The position numbers and the translations under genes are program-made. A DNA stretch of 64,000 bases. It comes from Variovorax sp. V213 (GTDB lineage: Bacteria; Pseudomonadota; Gammaproteobacteria; Burkholderiales; Burkholderiaceae_C). This document shows positions 8,340 through 16,530 of this stretch, in pieces. The notes under the pieces are model-generated. The model worked only from the letters and a program-made list of their open reading frames with translations, was not told where the DNA came from and ran no database searches. The stretch is taken from the NCBI RefSeq assembly GCF_041154455.1, contig NZ_AP028664.1:361001-425000 (forward strand), read 5' to 3'. How positions within the stretch are numbered: position 1 is the stretch's first letter; the number at the start of each line of letters is the position of its first letter.

Positions 8340-9071
8340 ATGACCACCTATCAACTGCACTACTGGCCCACGATCCAGGGCCGCGGCGAATTCGTGCGGC
8401 TCGCGCTCGAGGCGGCCGGCGCAAACTATGTCGACGTGGCGCGGCTGCCCGAATCGAAGGGCGGCGGCGAGGCCGCATTGGGCGACCGGCTCGACGACCC
8501 CGAGATCGTGCGGCCGTCCTTCGCGCCGCCGTTCCTGATCGATGGCGACATCGTCGTCGGGCAGACCGCGGCCATCCTGCTGTACCTCGGACCTCGCCTC
8601 GGCCTTGCGGGCGTCGGCGAATCCGACGGCCTCTGGACGCACCAGCTGCAGCTCACTATTGCCGACGTGGTGGCGGAGGCGCACGACACGCACCATCCGA
8701 TTTCCACGGGCGCCTACTACGAAGACCAGCGCGACGCGGCCGTGCAGCGCGCGCGGGCCTTCCGCGAAGAGCGGATTCCCAAGTTCCTGAACTGGTTCGA
8801 GCGGGTGCTGCAGCGCAATCCGGCGGGGCCGTCGCACCTCGTGGGCGATGTGCTCACCTATGCCGACCTGTCGCTCTTCCAGCTGGTGGAGGGCCTGCGC
8901 TATGCGTTCCCCAAGGCTGCGGCCAGGGCGCTGGCCGCCACGCCCGCGGTCGAGAAGCTGCACGACAACGTCAGGCGCCGCCAGCGCGTGCACGACTACC
9001 TGCAAAGCCCGCGCCGCATCGCGTTCAACGAAGACGGGATCTTCAGGCGCTATGCGGAGCTGGACGGCTGA
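8340..9071 (+). CDS. Glutathione S-transferase family protein
   Basis: The 243-residue product opens with a thioredoxin-fold GST domain: MTTYQLHYWPTIQGRGEFVR resembles the YFxxxGRGExxR start of sigma/mu-like enzymes, where the early Tyr activates glutathione. PFLIDGDIVVGQTAAILLYL supplies the conserved Pro and the Gln-Thr pair that bind glutathione. The C-terminal all-alpha domain follows, with GDVLTYADLSLFQ as the N-capping-box region. It conjugates or otherwise uses glutathione on electrophiles; the substrate is unknown. It may be co-transcribed with azoR upstream. The 3' end faces rsmI convergently, with 2 bases between the stops. Confidence 0.92.
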   Translation: MTTYQLHYWPTIQGRGEFVRLALEAAGANYVDVARLPESKGGGEAALGDRLDDPEIVRPSFAPPFLIDGDIVVGQTAAILLYLGPRLGLAGVGESDGLWTHQLQLTIADVVAEAHDTHHPISTGAYYEDQRDAAVQRARAFREERIPKFLNWFERVLQRNPAGPSHLVGDVLTYADLSLFQLVEGLRYAFPKAAARALAATPAVEKLHDNVRRRQRVHDYLQSPRRIAFNEDGIFRRYAELDG

Positions 9072-9073
9072 GG

Positions 9074-10033
9074 TTATTCGTCGTCGGCCGAGCCGGCCTC
9101 GCTGCGGATGCGCAGCGCCGTTTCGTACAGCGCATTGCGGGGCGCGCCGCTGATCTCGGCCGCCAGCCGCACCGCCGTCTTCACGGGCAGCTCGGCCAGC
9201 AGCAGCCGCAGCACGCGTTCGCCTTCGGCGCCGTCGTCGGTGGATGCGGCGACCGGGTGCAGCACGAGCGCGAATTCGCCGCGCGTGCGGTCTCGGCCGG
9301 CGGCAAACCAGCCCGGCAACTCTGCGGCGGAAACGGTCGCAATCTCTTCGAACTGCTTGGTGAGCTCGCGTCCCACGGTGATGCGGCGCTCGCCCAGCGC
9401 GGCCAGCGCGCGGGCCAGGGCCTCGATGCGGTGCGGTGCCTCCAGCAGCACGACCGCGCGGGGCTCTTGCGCGAGCGCCTGCACGGCGGTGTCGCGCTCG
9501 CCCGCCTTCGTCGGCAGGAAGCCCGCGAACACGAAGGCGCTGCTGGCGCTGCCGTCGCTGCCACCCTCGGCCACCAGCCCGGCCGCGCCGACCAATGTGG
9601 TCACGCTGCTTGCGCCCGGCAGCGGCAGCACGCGCTGGCCGGCTGCGCGCACCGCGGCCACCAGCCGTGCGCCGGGGTCGCTCACGCCCGGCGTGCCGGC
9701 GTCGCTCACGTAGGCGATGCGCTCACCCTGGGCGAGGCGCGCAACCACCGCCTGCGCCGCCTCGGCCTCGTTGTGCTGGTGCACGGCCAGCAGCTGGCCA
9801 CCCGGCCGGTCGATGCCGTAGGCGCGCAGCAGGCTCTGAGTATGGCGCGTGTCCTCGCACGCGATGGCGTCCACGATCTGGAGCACGTGCAGCGCGCGCA
9901 ACGTGATGTCGGCCAGGTTGCCGATGGGCGTGGCCACCACGTACAGCGTGCCCTGCGGATAATGCTGTGCACCCGAGGCGTCGCGCGCGGCTGCAAGGGC
10001 GGCGCCGAAAGAAGCGGGTGCTAGTGAAGCCAA
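9074..10033 (-). CDS. rsmI: 16S rRNA (cytidine1402-2'-O)-methyltransferase
   Basis: RsmI methylates the ribose of C1402 in the ribosomal P site using S-adenosylmethionine. The 319-residue product shows the tetrapyrrole-methylase-like fold: VVATPIGNLADITLRAL near the N terminus, CEDTRHT, and YVSDAGTPGVSDPG. The start is set at TTG 10033, preceded by GGAG with 7-base spacing. A longer frame from TTG 10078 would add an implausible MLPVGFLFLFLRR peptide. It is divergent from yraN, as in E. coli, where rsmI faces the lpoA-yraN-diaA-dolP operon; the lpoA gene is absent here. Confidence 0.95.
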   Translation of the reverse strand: MASLAPASFGAALAAARDASGAQHYPQGTLYVVATPIGNLADITLRALHVLQIVDAIACEDTRHTQSLLRAYGIDRPGGQLLAVHQHNEAEAAQAVVARLAQGERIAYVSDAGTPGVSDPGARLVAAVRAAGQRVLPLPGASSVTTLVGAAGLVAEGGSDGSASSAFVFAGFLPTKAGERDTAVQALAQEPRAVVLLEAPHRIEALARALAALGERRITVGRELTKQFEEIATVSAAELPGWFAAGRDRTRGEFALVLHPVAASTDDGAEGERVLRLLLAELPVKTAVRLAAEISGAPRNALYETALRIRSEAGSADDE

Positions 10034-10080
10034 TGGGTTTCTCCGAAGAAACAAAAAAAGAAAGCCGACAGGGAGCAAGC

Positions 10081-10457
10081 ATGAAGACCATCACAACGAC
10101 GACGAAGCGTCGTGGCGATGCCGCGGAAGACGCCGCGCTCGACCATCTGCAGGATGCCGGCCTGGTGCTGGTTGCGCGCAATTATCGAATGCCCGGGCGC
10201 GGCGGCGGCGAGATCGACCTGATCATGCGCGATCCGCACGACGCCACGCTGGTGTTCGTCGAGGTGCGGCAGCGCAGCACCGGCACGCACGGCGGTGCCG
10301 GCGGCAGCATCACGGGGTCAAGCAGCGCCGCATCGTCTTCGCGGCGCGCCACTACCTGAACGGCCTGCGCGCGCTGCCGCCGTGCCGGTTCGACGTGGTG
10401 CTGGTCGAGGAGCGCATCACGTGGCTGAAGGGCGCTTTCGATGCGGGCGGGAACTGA
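10081..10457 (+). pseudogene. yraN: YraN-family (UPF0102) nuclease-like protein, single-base frameshift
   Basis: The first 80 residues (KRRGDAAEDAALDHL, ARNYRMPGRGGGEIDLI, LVFVEVRQRS) are a good YraN N-terminal half with the E-x-D...E-x-R-type restriction-nuclease-like core. At about 10314-10318 the frame breaks. The expected continuation VKQRRIVFAARHYLNG and the family C terminus through FDVVLVEERITWLKGAF is found one frame over and ends at TGA 10457. The whole span is 377 bases, one short of 126 codons, so exactly one base is missing in the run ACGGGGTC. As it stands, translation would stop at 10359 after a nonsense tail. YraN function is not established. GGGAG lies 5 bases before the ATG. 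Confidence 0.85.
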
Positions 10458-10522
10458 ACGGCCCGCGAAGGCTCCACACCGCACACGTCTTGTTTCATTG
10501 CCCCCCGGTATCATCCCGCCCC

Positions 10523-11167
10523 ATGCTCGAGCAACGGATTCAGCAACACTTCATCGATAGCGCCGACCTCAAGTACCAGGCCGGCCCAGTCCTTAGCAAA
10601 CCCATTTCGCAAGCCATGCAGGCCTTGCTCGCGTGCGTGACCAGCGGCGGCAAGGTGCTGGCCTGCGGCGCGGGCGTGTCGGGCCTGCTCGCGGCCCAGT
10701 TCGCGGCCCATTTCGTGGGCCGCTTCGAGCGCGAGCGGCCTGAGCTGGCCGCCATCGCGCTGCCCGGCGACAGCACCGACCCCACGGCCGACAGCGCCAA
10801 CGCCATCGACGCCGACCGCTTTGCGCGCCAGGTGCGCGCGCTCGGCCAGGCCGGCGACGTGCTGCTGGTGCTCAGTGCCAGCGGGCAATCGGCCGCCGTG
10901 CTGGCCGCGGTTCTGGCCGCGCACGAGCGCGACATGACCGTGGTCGCGCTGCTCGGCAATGCCAGCGCCGGCCAGGCTGCATCGCCCGGCGCGGGCAGCA
11001 GCGGAACCGGTGGCGCCATCGGACGCGCGCTGCGCGAAACGGATGTCCAGATCGGCGTGTCGCACGAACGTGCGGCGCGTATCCACGAAGTCCACCTGCT
11101 CGCACTGCATTGCCTGTGCGACGGTGTGGATGCCCAGTTACTCGGAGAACAGGAAGCTTCCACATGA
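10523..11167 (+). CDS. diaA: SIS-domain protein, DiaA / phosphoheptose isomerase-like
   Basis: The 214-residue product is a single sugar-isomerase (SIS) domain: LLACVTSGGKVLACGAGVSG and DVLLVLSASGQSAAVLAAVLAAHE are the phosphosugar-binding loops. It is similar to both GmhA (sedoheptulose-7-phosphate isomerase) and DiaA (a DnaA-binding replication factor). Position between yraN and a BON-domain lipoprotein gene is exactly that of E. coli diaA, which favours that name. No other heptose-synthesis gene is nearby. The stop overlaps the next start as ATGA, so the two are translationally coupled. Enzyme activity versus DnaA binding cannot be decided from sequence. Confidence 0.85.
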   Translation: MLEQRIQQHFIDSADLKYQAGPVLSKPISQAMQALLACVTSGGKVLACGAGVSGLLAAQFAAHFVGRFERERPELAAIALPGDSTDPTADSANAIDADRFARQVRALGQAGDVLLVLSASGQSAAVLAAVLAAHERDMTVVALLGNASAGQAASPGAGSSGTGGAIGRALRETDVQIGVSHERAARIHEVHLLALHCLCDGVDAQLLGEQEAST

Positions 11168-11916
11168 CGACCACACCGTTCCAACGCCTCGCCATTGCAT
11201 TTGCCTCGGGAGCCGTGCTGGTTGCCGCGCTTTCGGCCTGCGTGCCGCTGGTGGTCGGGGGGGCCGCCGCGGTGGGCATGGGCATGGTGGCGACCGACCG
11301 CCGCAGCTCCGGAGCCCAGCTCGACGACCAGGGCATCGAACTGCGCGCGGCCGCGCGCGTGCGCGAGATTGCCAACGACAACATGTACGTGAGCGTCACG
11401 AGCTACAACCGCCAGGTGCTGCTGACGGGCGCCGTGGGCAGCGAGGCCGACCGCCGCCGCGTCGAGGACCTGGTGCAGCGCGTGGACAACGTGCGCTCGG
11501 TGGTCAACGAGCTCACCGTCGGCCAGCCCAGCACCTTCCCGGAACGCTCGAACGACCTCTTCATCAGCGGCAAGATCAAGGCTTCGCTGCTCGATGCCAA
11601 GGACATCTTCGCCAATTCGTTCAAGGTGGTGACCGAACGCGGCGTGGTCTACCTGATGGGCATCGCCACACGGCGCGAAACCGACCGCGCGACCGAAATC
11701 GCACGCGGCGTCTCGGGCGTGCAGAAGGTGGTGCGCGTGGTCGAGATCGTGAGCGAGGCCGAACTGGCCAGCCAGGCGCAGCGGGGCGGCACGGGGGCGC
11801 CTGCGCCTGCACCTGGGCCCGCGCCGTCCTCGTCTTCTTCGCGCGTGCCGCTGCCGCCGATGGAACCGCTGCCGCCGGCCCAGCCCGGCGGCGCGACGCC
11901 CACGCCGGTGCGCTGA
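11164..11916 (+). CDS. dolP: BON-domain outer-membrane lipoprotein (DolP/YraP-like)
   Basis: The 250-residue product has a lipoprotein signal ending in VAALSAC, a short glycine-rich segment, then two BON domains (about residues 50-115 and 125-195), each with the VTSYNRQVLLTG or ERGVVYLMGIA strand pattern and conserved glycine. DolP is a lipid-binding outer-membrane lipoprotein linked to envelope integrity in enterobacteria. The start at 11164 overlaps the diaA stop (ATGA). The protein ends with a Pro/Ala/Ser-rich tail of about 45 residues that E. coli DolP lacks and which may be a disordered spacer. A terminator follows. Confidence 0.9.
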   Translation: MTTTPFQRLAIAFASGAVLVAALSACVPLVVGGAAAVGMGMVATDRRSSGAQLDDQGIELRAAARVREIANDNMYVSVTSYNRQVLLTGAVGSEADRRRVEDLVQRVDNVRSVVNELTVGQPSTFPERSNDLFISGKIKASLLDAKDIFANSFKVVTERGVVYLMGIATRRETDRATEIARGVSGVQKVVRVVEIVSEAELASQAQRGGTGAPAPAPGPAPSSSSSRVPLPPMEPLPPAQPGGATPTPVR

Positions 11917-11931
11917 CCAGAAACCAAAGAA

Positions 11932-11957
11932 AAAGCCCGCTTGCGCGGGCTTTTTTT
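11932..11957. terminator. Bidirectional intrinsic terminator
   Basis: AAAGCCCGC and GCGGGCTTT form a 9-base-pair stem with loop TTGC. It has a T run on the right and an A run on the left. It lies between the convergent dolP and dehydrogenase genes and can serve both strands. Confidence 0.88.
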
Positions 11958-11958
11958 A

Positions 11959-12867
11959 TTACTTGAGCCGGGTGATCAGGCTCGACGTGTCCCAGCGCTT
12001 GCCGCCGGCCTGCTGCACGTCGGCATAGAACTGGTCGACCAGCGCCGTCACGGGCAGGCGCGCGCCGTTGCGCTTGGCCTCGTCGAGCACCAGGCCCAGG
12101 TCCTTGCGCATCCAGTCGACGGCAAAGCCGTAGTCGAACTTGCCTTCGATCATGGTCTTGCCGCGGTTGTCCATCTGCCAGCTCTGGGCGGCACCCTTGC
12201 CGATCACCTCGAGCACCATCTTCATGTCGAGGCCGGCGCGCTGGCCGAAGGCAATGGCTTCCGAGAGGCCCTGCACCAGCCCCGCGATGGCGATCTGGTT
12301 CACCATTTTTGCGAGCTGGCCGGCGCCGCTCGCGCCGAGCAGCGTGACGGCCCGCGCGAAGGCGGCCATCACGGGCTTGACCCGTTCGAAGCTCACCTTG
12401 TCGCCGCCGCACATGACGGTGAGCGCGCCGTTCTGCGCGCCGGCCTGCCCGCCGGACACCGGCGCATCGATGAACTGGAAGCCGGCCGACTGCGCCGCAT
12501 TCGACAGCTCGCGCGCCACGTCGGCCGAAGCGGTGGTGTGGTCGACGAAGACGCTGCCTGGCTTCATGCCCGCAAAGGCACCGTTCGGGCCCAGCACCAC
12601 GGCGCGCAGGTCGTCGTCGTTGCCGACGCAGCCGAACACGATGTCGGCGTCCGTTGCCGCTTCGCGCGGGGTGGCGGCATGGCGGCCGGGGGCGCCGAAT
12701 TCGGCCACCCAGGCCTGGGCCTTGGCCGGTGTGCGGTTGTAGACCGTGACCTTGTGGCCAGCCTTGGCCAGGTGCCCGGCCATCGGCCCGCCCATGACGC
12801 CAAGGCCCAGGAAGGCCACCGTCTGGGAGGGTGTGGATTCGTAGGTTCGGGGATTGATGCTGCTCAT
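11959..12867 (-). CDS. NAD(P)-dependent beta-hydroxyacid dehydrogenase (3-hydroxyisobutyrate dehydrogenase family)
   Basis: The 302-residue product has the Rossmann motif AFLGLGVMGGPMAGHLAKAGH, the substrate-binding DAPVSGGQAGAQNGALTVMCGG, and the catalytic-lysine segment GAGQLAKMVNQIA. These are diagnostic for the family that includes 3-hydroxyisobutyrate dehydrogenase, tartronate semialdehyde reductase and related enzymes. It oxidises or reduces a small beta-hydroxyacid in the cytoplasm; which one is unclear. The start MSSINPRTYES was chosen because upstream sequence in the frame shows no conservation. It lies downstream of pilT-pilU on the same strand, separated by a hairpin-rich repeat, so it is probably a separate unit. 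Confidence 0.9.
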   Translation of the reverse strand: MSSINPRTYESTPSQTVAFLGLGVMGGPMAGHLAKAGHKVTVYNRTPAKAQAWVAEFGAPGRHAATPREAATDADIVFGCVGNDDDLRAVVLGPNGAFAGMKPGSVFVDHTTASADVARELSNAAQSAGFQFIDAPVSGGQAGAQNGALTVMCGGDKVSFERVKPVMAAFARAVTLLGASGAGQLAKMVNQIAIAGLVQGLSEAIAFGQRAGLDMKMVLEVIGKGAAQSWQMDNRGKTMIEGKFDYGFAVDWMRKDLGLVLDEAKRNGARLPVTALVDQFYADVQQAGGKRWDTSSLITRLK

Positions 12868-12923
12868 GGACGAGAGCTTAAAGCCAATGAGCCGCCTTCG
12901 TCTCGGAACAGGCTCAGCCCAGT

Positions 12924-12991
12924 GCACCCGCGGAACCGGCTTTGCCGGGCCGCCGGGTGCGCCCCCCAGTGGGGGGAGGCGCCGAAGGCGC
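12924..12991. repeat. GC-rich triple-hairpin intergenic repeat
   Basis: Three hairpins follow one another. A nested one has outer arms GCACCCG/CGGGTGC (12924-12960) and an inner CCGGC-TTT-GCCGG. Next comes CCCCCC-AGT-GGGGGG (12962-12976), then GCGCC-GAA-GGCGC (12979-12991). Together they fill the pilU-dehydrogenase intergenic region. The form fits the dispersed GC-rich repeats common between genes in Variovorax-like genomes (family knowledge, not checked). It could also attenuate transcription leaving pilU. Confidence 0.55.
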
Positions 12992-13004
12992 TTCGGGGGG
13001 CGTC

Positions 13005-14141
13005 TTACACAATCGCGAAATGCTCGGTGCCTGCCGAGAGGTCGGTGCTGCGTGCGCGCTGGCTGTTGAGCTTGATCTGCAGGCGCAGGTCGTTGGCCGA
13101 GTCGGCGTTGCGGATGGCGTCTTCAAAAGTGATCGAATGGCTCTCGAACAGGTCGAACAGGGCCTGGTCGAAGGTCTGCATGCCCAGGTTGCGGCTCTTG
13201 CGCATGATCTCCTTGATCTCGCCCACCTCGCCCTTGAAGATCAGGTCGGAAATGAGCGGCGTGTTCAGCAGCACTTCCACCGCGGCCACGCGGCCCAGCC
13301 CGTCCTCGGTGGGCACCAGGCGCTGCGAGACCAGCGAGCGCAGGTTCAGCGACAGGTCCATCAGCAGCTGGGCGCGGCGCTCTTCGGGGAAGAAGTTGAT
13401 GATCCGGTCCAGCGCCTGGTTGGCGCTGTTGGCGTGCAGCGTGGCCATGCACAGGTGGCCGGTTTCGGCAAAAGCCACTGCATGCTCCATGGTCTCGCGG
13501 TCGCGGATTTCGCCCATCAAAATCACGTCGGGCGCCTGGCGCAGCGTGTTCTTGAGCGCGGCTTCCCAGCTGTCCGTGTCGATGCCCACTTCGCGCTGCG
13601 TCACCACGCAGTTCTTGTGCGGATGCACGAACTCGACCGGGTCTTCCACCGTCACGATGTGGCCGTAGGAATTCTCGTTGCGCCAGTCGATCATCGCGGC
13701 CAGCGTGGTCGACTTGCCCGAGCCCGTGGCGCCCACCATGATGGTGAGGCCGCGCTTGGTCATGGACACGTCCTTCAGCACCTGCGGCATGCCCAGCCCG
13801 TCGATGGTCGGCAGCTTGGCCGGAATGGTCCGCAGCACCATGCCGACCTTGCCCTGCTGCACGAACGCGTTCACGCGGAAGCGGCCGATGCCGGTCGGCG
13901 AGATCGCAAAGTTGCATTCCTTGGTGCGCTCGAACTCCGCCGTCTGGCGGTCGTTCATGACCGAGCGCGTGAGCGCCAGCGTGTGCTGCGCGCCCAGCGC
14001 CTGCTGCGACACCTTGGTGACCTTGCCGTCCACCTTGATCGCGGGCGGAAAGTCGGCGGTGATGAACAAGTCGCTGCCGTTGCGGCTCACCATGAGCTTG
14101 AGCAGGTCGTTGATGAACTGGCTGGCTTGATCGCGTTCCAT
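13005..14141 (-). CDS. pilU: Type IV pilus retraction-associated ATPase PilU
   Basis: The 378-residue product is a GspE/PilT-type hexameric ATPase that works with PilT in pilus retraction and twitching. It contains Walker A GATGSGKST, the Asp box (VTVEDPVEF), a Walker B-like region (DVILMGEIRDRETME) and the His box (GHLCMATLHANSAN). Compared with PilT it has the longer C terminus seen in PilU. The start MERDQASQF fits the family; an in-frame extension would run into pilT. The pilT stop lies 28 bases upstream, so the two are an operon. Confidence 0.96.
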   Translation of the reverse strand: MERDQASQFINDLLKLMVSRNGSDLFITADFPPAIKVDGKVTKVSQQALGAQHTLALTRSVMNDRQTAEFERTKECNFAISPTGIGRFRVNAFVQQGKVGMVLRTIPAKLPTIDGLGMPQVLKDVSMTKRGLTIMVGATGSGKSTTLAAMIDWRNENSYGHIVTVEDPVEFVHPHKNCVVTQREVGIDTDSWEAALKNTLRQAPDVILMGEIRDRETMEHAVAFAETGHLCMATLHANSANQALDRIINFFPEERRAQLLMDLSLNLRSLVSQRLVPTEDGLGRVAAVEVLLNTPLISDLIFKGEVGEIKEIMRKSRNLGMQTFDQALFDLFESHSITFEDAIRNADSANDLRLQIKLNSQRARSTDLSAGTEHFAIV

Positions 14142-14169
14142 GATGTGTCGGTGCTCCGAAGGGCTGGGA

Positions 14170-15213
14170 TCAGCCTGGGAAATTTTCGGGGATCTTGGCC
14201 TTGCCGCGCGCCTCGGCCGCCGAAATGGCATTGCGCCGGACGAGGTCGGTCAGGTTCTGGTCCAGTGTCTGCATGCCCGCGCCCTGGCCGGTCTGGATGG
14301 CCGAATACATCTGCGCCACCTTGGCCTCGCGGATCAGGTTGCGGATGGCCGGCGTGCCCAGCATGATCTCGTGCGCCGCCACGCGGCCCTGGCCGTCCTT
14401 GGTCTTGCACAGCGTCTGCGAGATCACGGCCTGCAGCGATTCGGACAGCATGGCGCGGATCATTTCCTTTTCCTCGCCCGGGAACACGTCGATGATCCGG
14501 TCGATGGTCTTGGCGGCCGACGAGGTGTGCAGCGTGCCGAACACCAGGTGGCCCGTTTCGGCCGCGGTCATCGCGAGGCGAATGGTTTCCAGGTCGCGCA
14601 ACTCGCCCACCAGGATGGCGTCCGGGTCTTCGCGCAGTGCCGAGCGCAGGGCGTTGGAGAACGAGAGCGTCATCGGCCCGACCTCGCGCTGGTTGATCAG
14701 GCACTTCTTCGACTCGTGCACGAACTCGATCGGGTCTTCCACCGTCAGGATGTGGCCGTACTCGTTTTCGTTCAGGTAGTTGACCATCGCGGCCAGCGTG
14801 GTCGACTTGCCCGAGCCGGTGGGCCCCGTCACCAGCACCAGCCCGCGCGGCTTGAGCGCCAGTTCCGCGAAAATCTTCGGCGCGTTCAGCTGCTCCAGCG
14901 TGAGGATCTTCGAAGGAATGGTCCGGAACACCGCGGCCGCGCCGCGCGCCTGGTTGAATGCATTCACGCGGAAGCGCGCCAGGCCGTCGATCTCGAACGA
15001 GAAGTCGACCTCCAGGAACTCTTCGTAGTGCTTGCGGTGCGTGTCGCTCATGATGTCGTACACCATGGCGTGCACCGCCTTGTGGTCGAGCGCATCGACG
15101 TTGATGCGCCGCACGTCGCCGTGAACGCGAATCATCGGCGGGAGCCCGGCCGACAAATGCAGGTCGGAGGCTTTGTTCTTGACGCTGAATGCCAGCAGTT
15201 GGGTAATGTCCAC
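14170..15213 (-). CDS. pilT: Type IV pilus twitching motility ATPase PilT
   Basis: PilT powers disassembly of the pilus at the inner membrane. The 347-residue product begins MDITQLLAFSVKNKASDLHL, the canonical PilT N terminus, starting from GTG at 15213 with an AGGAG 5 bases upstream. It has Walker A GPTGSGKST, Asp box VEDPIEF, Walker B region DAILVGELRDLETI, and the His box with GTLHTSSAAKT. It ends with the KIPENF tail typical of PilT. It is divergent from yggS with 51 bases between, a neighbourhood seen in many proteobacteria, and is followed by pilU. Confidence 0.97.
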   Translation of the reverse strand: MDITQLLAFSVKNKASDLHLSAGLPPMIRVHGDVRRINVDALDHKAVHAMVYDIMSDTHRKHYEEFLEVDFSFEIDGLARFRVNAFNQARGAAAVFRTIPSKILTLEQLNAPKIFAELALKPRGLVLVTGPTGSGKSTTLAAMVNYLNENEYGHILTVEDPIEFVHESKKCLINQREVGPMTLSFSNALRSALREDPDAILVGELRDLETIRLAMTAAETGHLVFGTLHTSSAAKTIDRIIDVFPGEEKEMIRAMLSESLQAVISQTLCKTKDGQGRVAAHEIMLGTPAIRNLIREAKVAQMYSAIQTGQGAGMQTLDQNLTDLVRRNAISAAEARGKAKIPENFPG

Positions 15214-15264
15214 GGGGCTCCTCGATCGAGTTCGGTGACGTTTTGATACGATTTGGGGACGATT

Positions 15265-15966
15265 ATGACGATGATTGGCGACGACCTCCAGCAAGTAAAG
15301 AGCCGGATCGCAAAGGCGTGCGCCGCCGAGGGGCGCAACCCGACCGAAGTCCGGTTGCTGGCGGTGTCCAAGACCTTCGGTCCGGAGGCCGTGCGCGAGG
15401 CCCATGAGGCAGGGCAGCGGGCCTTTGGCGAGAACTATGTGCAAGAGGGGCTGGACAAGATCGAGGCGCTTTCGGATTTGCGCGCACAACTCGAATGGCA
15501 CTGCATCGGCCCTCTGCAAAGCAACAAGACGCGGCCCGTGGCCGAGCATTTCGACTGGGTGCACGGCATCGACCGGCTCAAGATTGCCGAGCGTCTTTCC
15601 GCGCAGCGGCCGGCGCATTTGCCGCCGCTGCAGGTGTGCCTGCAAGTCAACGTGGATGGCGGCGCGAACAAGTCCGGCGTGCCGCCGGAAGAGGCGCTGA
15701 CGCTCGCACGCGCTGTGGCGGCGTTGCCACATTTGCAGCTGCGCGGGCTCATGGCCATTCCCGAACCGGCGCCGGATTTCGCCGCGCAGCGCGAACTCTG
15801 CCTGCGCGCCCGCGCCGTCTACGACGCCATTCGAGCCGCCGGCATCGAGATCGACACGCTCTCGCTCGGCATGAGCGCCGACCTCGAGGCGGCCATCAGC
15901 GCCGGCAGCACGATGGTGCGCATCGGCACCGCCATCTTCGGCGGCCGCCCGAAAAAACCGGCCTGA
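15265..15966 (+). CDS. yggS: PLP homeostasis protein, YggS family
   Basis: The 233-residue product is a single TIM-barrel protein that binds pyridoxal phosphate and helps keep its pool balanced; no enzymatic reaction is firmly known. The PLP-binding lysine is K36 in LLAVSKTF. Other family motifs are FGENYVQEG, WHCIGPLQSNKTR and LSLGMSADLEAAI. The ATG at 15265 is chosen, with GGGGA upstream; a TTG at 15253 and ATG at 15271 are alternatives. It is divergent from pilT and converges on the Lrp gene with 2 bases between stops. Confidence 0.95.
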   Translation: MTMIGDDLQQVKSRIAKACAAEGRNPTEVRLLAVSKTFGPEAVREAHEAGQRAFGENYVQEGLDKIEALSDLRAQLEWHCIGPLQSNKTRPVAEHFDWVHGIDRLKIAERLSAQRPAHLPPLQVCLQVNVDGGANKSGVPPEEALTLARAVAALPHLQLRGLMAIPEPAPDFAAQRELCLRARAVYDAIRAAGIEIDTLSLGMSADLEAAISAGSTMVRIGTAIFGGRPKKPA

Positions 15967-15968
15967 CG

Positions 15969-16442
15969 CTAGACGTCGAGCGGCAGCCGCGCGCTGCTCT
16001 TCACTTCTTCCATGACCGCGTAGGTACGGGTTTCGCGCACGCCGGGCAACTGCCACAGCACCGTGCCCGCGAACTCGCGGTACGCCGCCATGTCGGCCAT
16101 GCGGGTCTTGAGCAGGTAGTCGAAGCCGCCCGCCACCATGTGGCATTCCATGATCTCGTCGCGCACCTGCACGGCCGCCTTGAACTGATCGAACACGTTG
16201 GGCGTGGTGCGGTCGAGCAGTATTTCGACGAACACCGTGAGGCCGCGCCCGAGCTTGTGGGGATCGAGCCTCGCCTCGTAGCCCAGGATGAAGCCGTCCC
16301 GCGTGAGCCGCTGCACCCGCGCCAGCACCGCGGTGGGCGAGAGCGCCACCGCCTCGGCCAACTTGAGGTTGGTGATGCGGCCATCCTGCTGAAGAATCTT
16401 CAGGAGCCGGAGATCGATGCGGTCCAGGTCCAGGTCGTGCAT
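15969..16442 (-). CDS. Lrp/AsnC-family regulator, probable regulator of putA
   Basis: The 157-residue product has an N-terminal Lrp helix-turn-helix (IDLRLLKILQQDGRITNLKLAE, then LSPTAVLARVQRL) and a C-terminal RAM ligand-binding domain (GFDYLLKTRMADMAAYREF). It is divergent from putA with an 88-base gap. In other proteobacteria, Lrp-type PutR proteins activate putA in response to proline. Here the PutA protein lacks its own DNA-binding domain, which makes this gene the natural candidate for that role (inference). Confidence 0.93.
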   Translation of the reverse strand: MHDLDLDRIDLRLLKILQQDGRITNLKLAEAVALSPTAVLARVQRLTRDGFILGYEARLDPHKLGRGLTVFVEILLDRTTPNVFDQFKAAVQVRDEIMECHMVAGGFDYLLKTRMADMAAYREFAGTVLWQLPGVRETRTYAVMEEVKSSARLPLDV

Positions 16443-16530
16443 TGGTGAATTATCCGGTTGAGCCTATATTTTTTGGCAAAAGATTCGGTCTATATCCAAA
16501 GACCATAGGGGATAGCCCCAAGGAACTGCC
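16443..16530. promoter_or_regulatory. Divergent Lrp/putA control region
   Basis: This 88-base gap is AT-rich compared with its surroundings. It contains CTATAT at 16464-16469 and again at 16490-16495 in direct orientation, and the inverted repeat GGTCT-N8-AGACC at 16487-16504. These are plausible binding sites for the adjacent Lrp-family protein. AAGGAA at about 16520-16525 is the putA ribosome binding site. Confidence 0.5.

Noticed and set aside
8228..10024. A 598-residue open frame on the plus strand over the GST and rsmI genes.
   Set aside because: It is out of frame with the GST and antisense to rsmI, and the translation is low-complexity.
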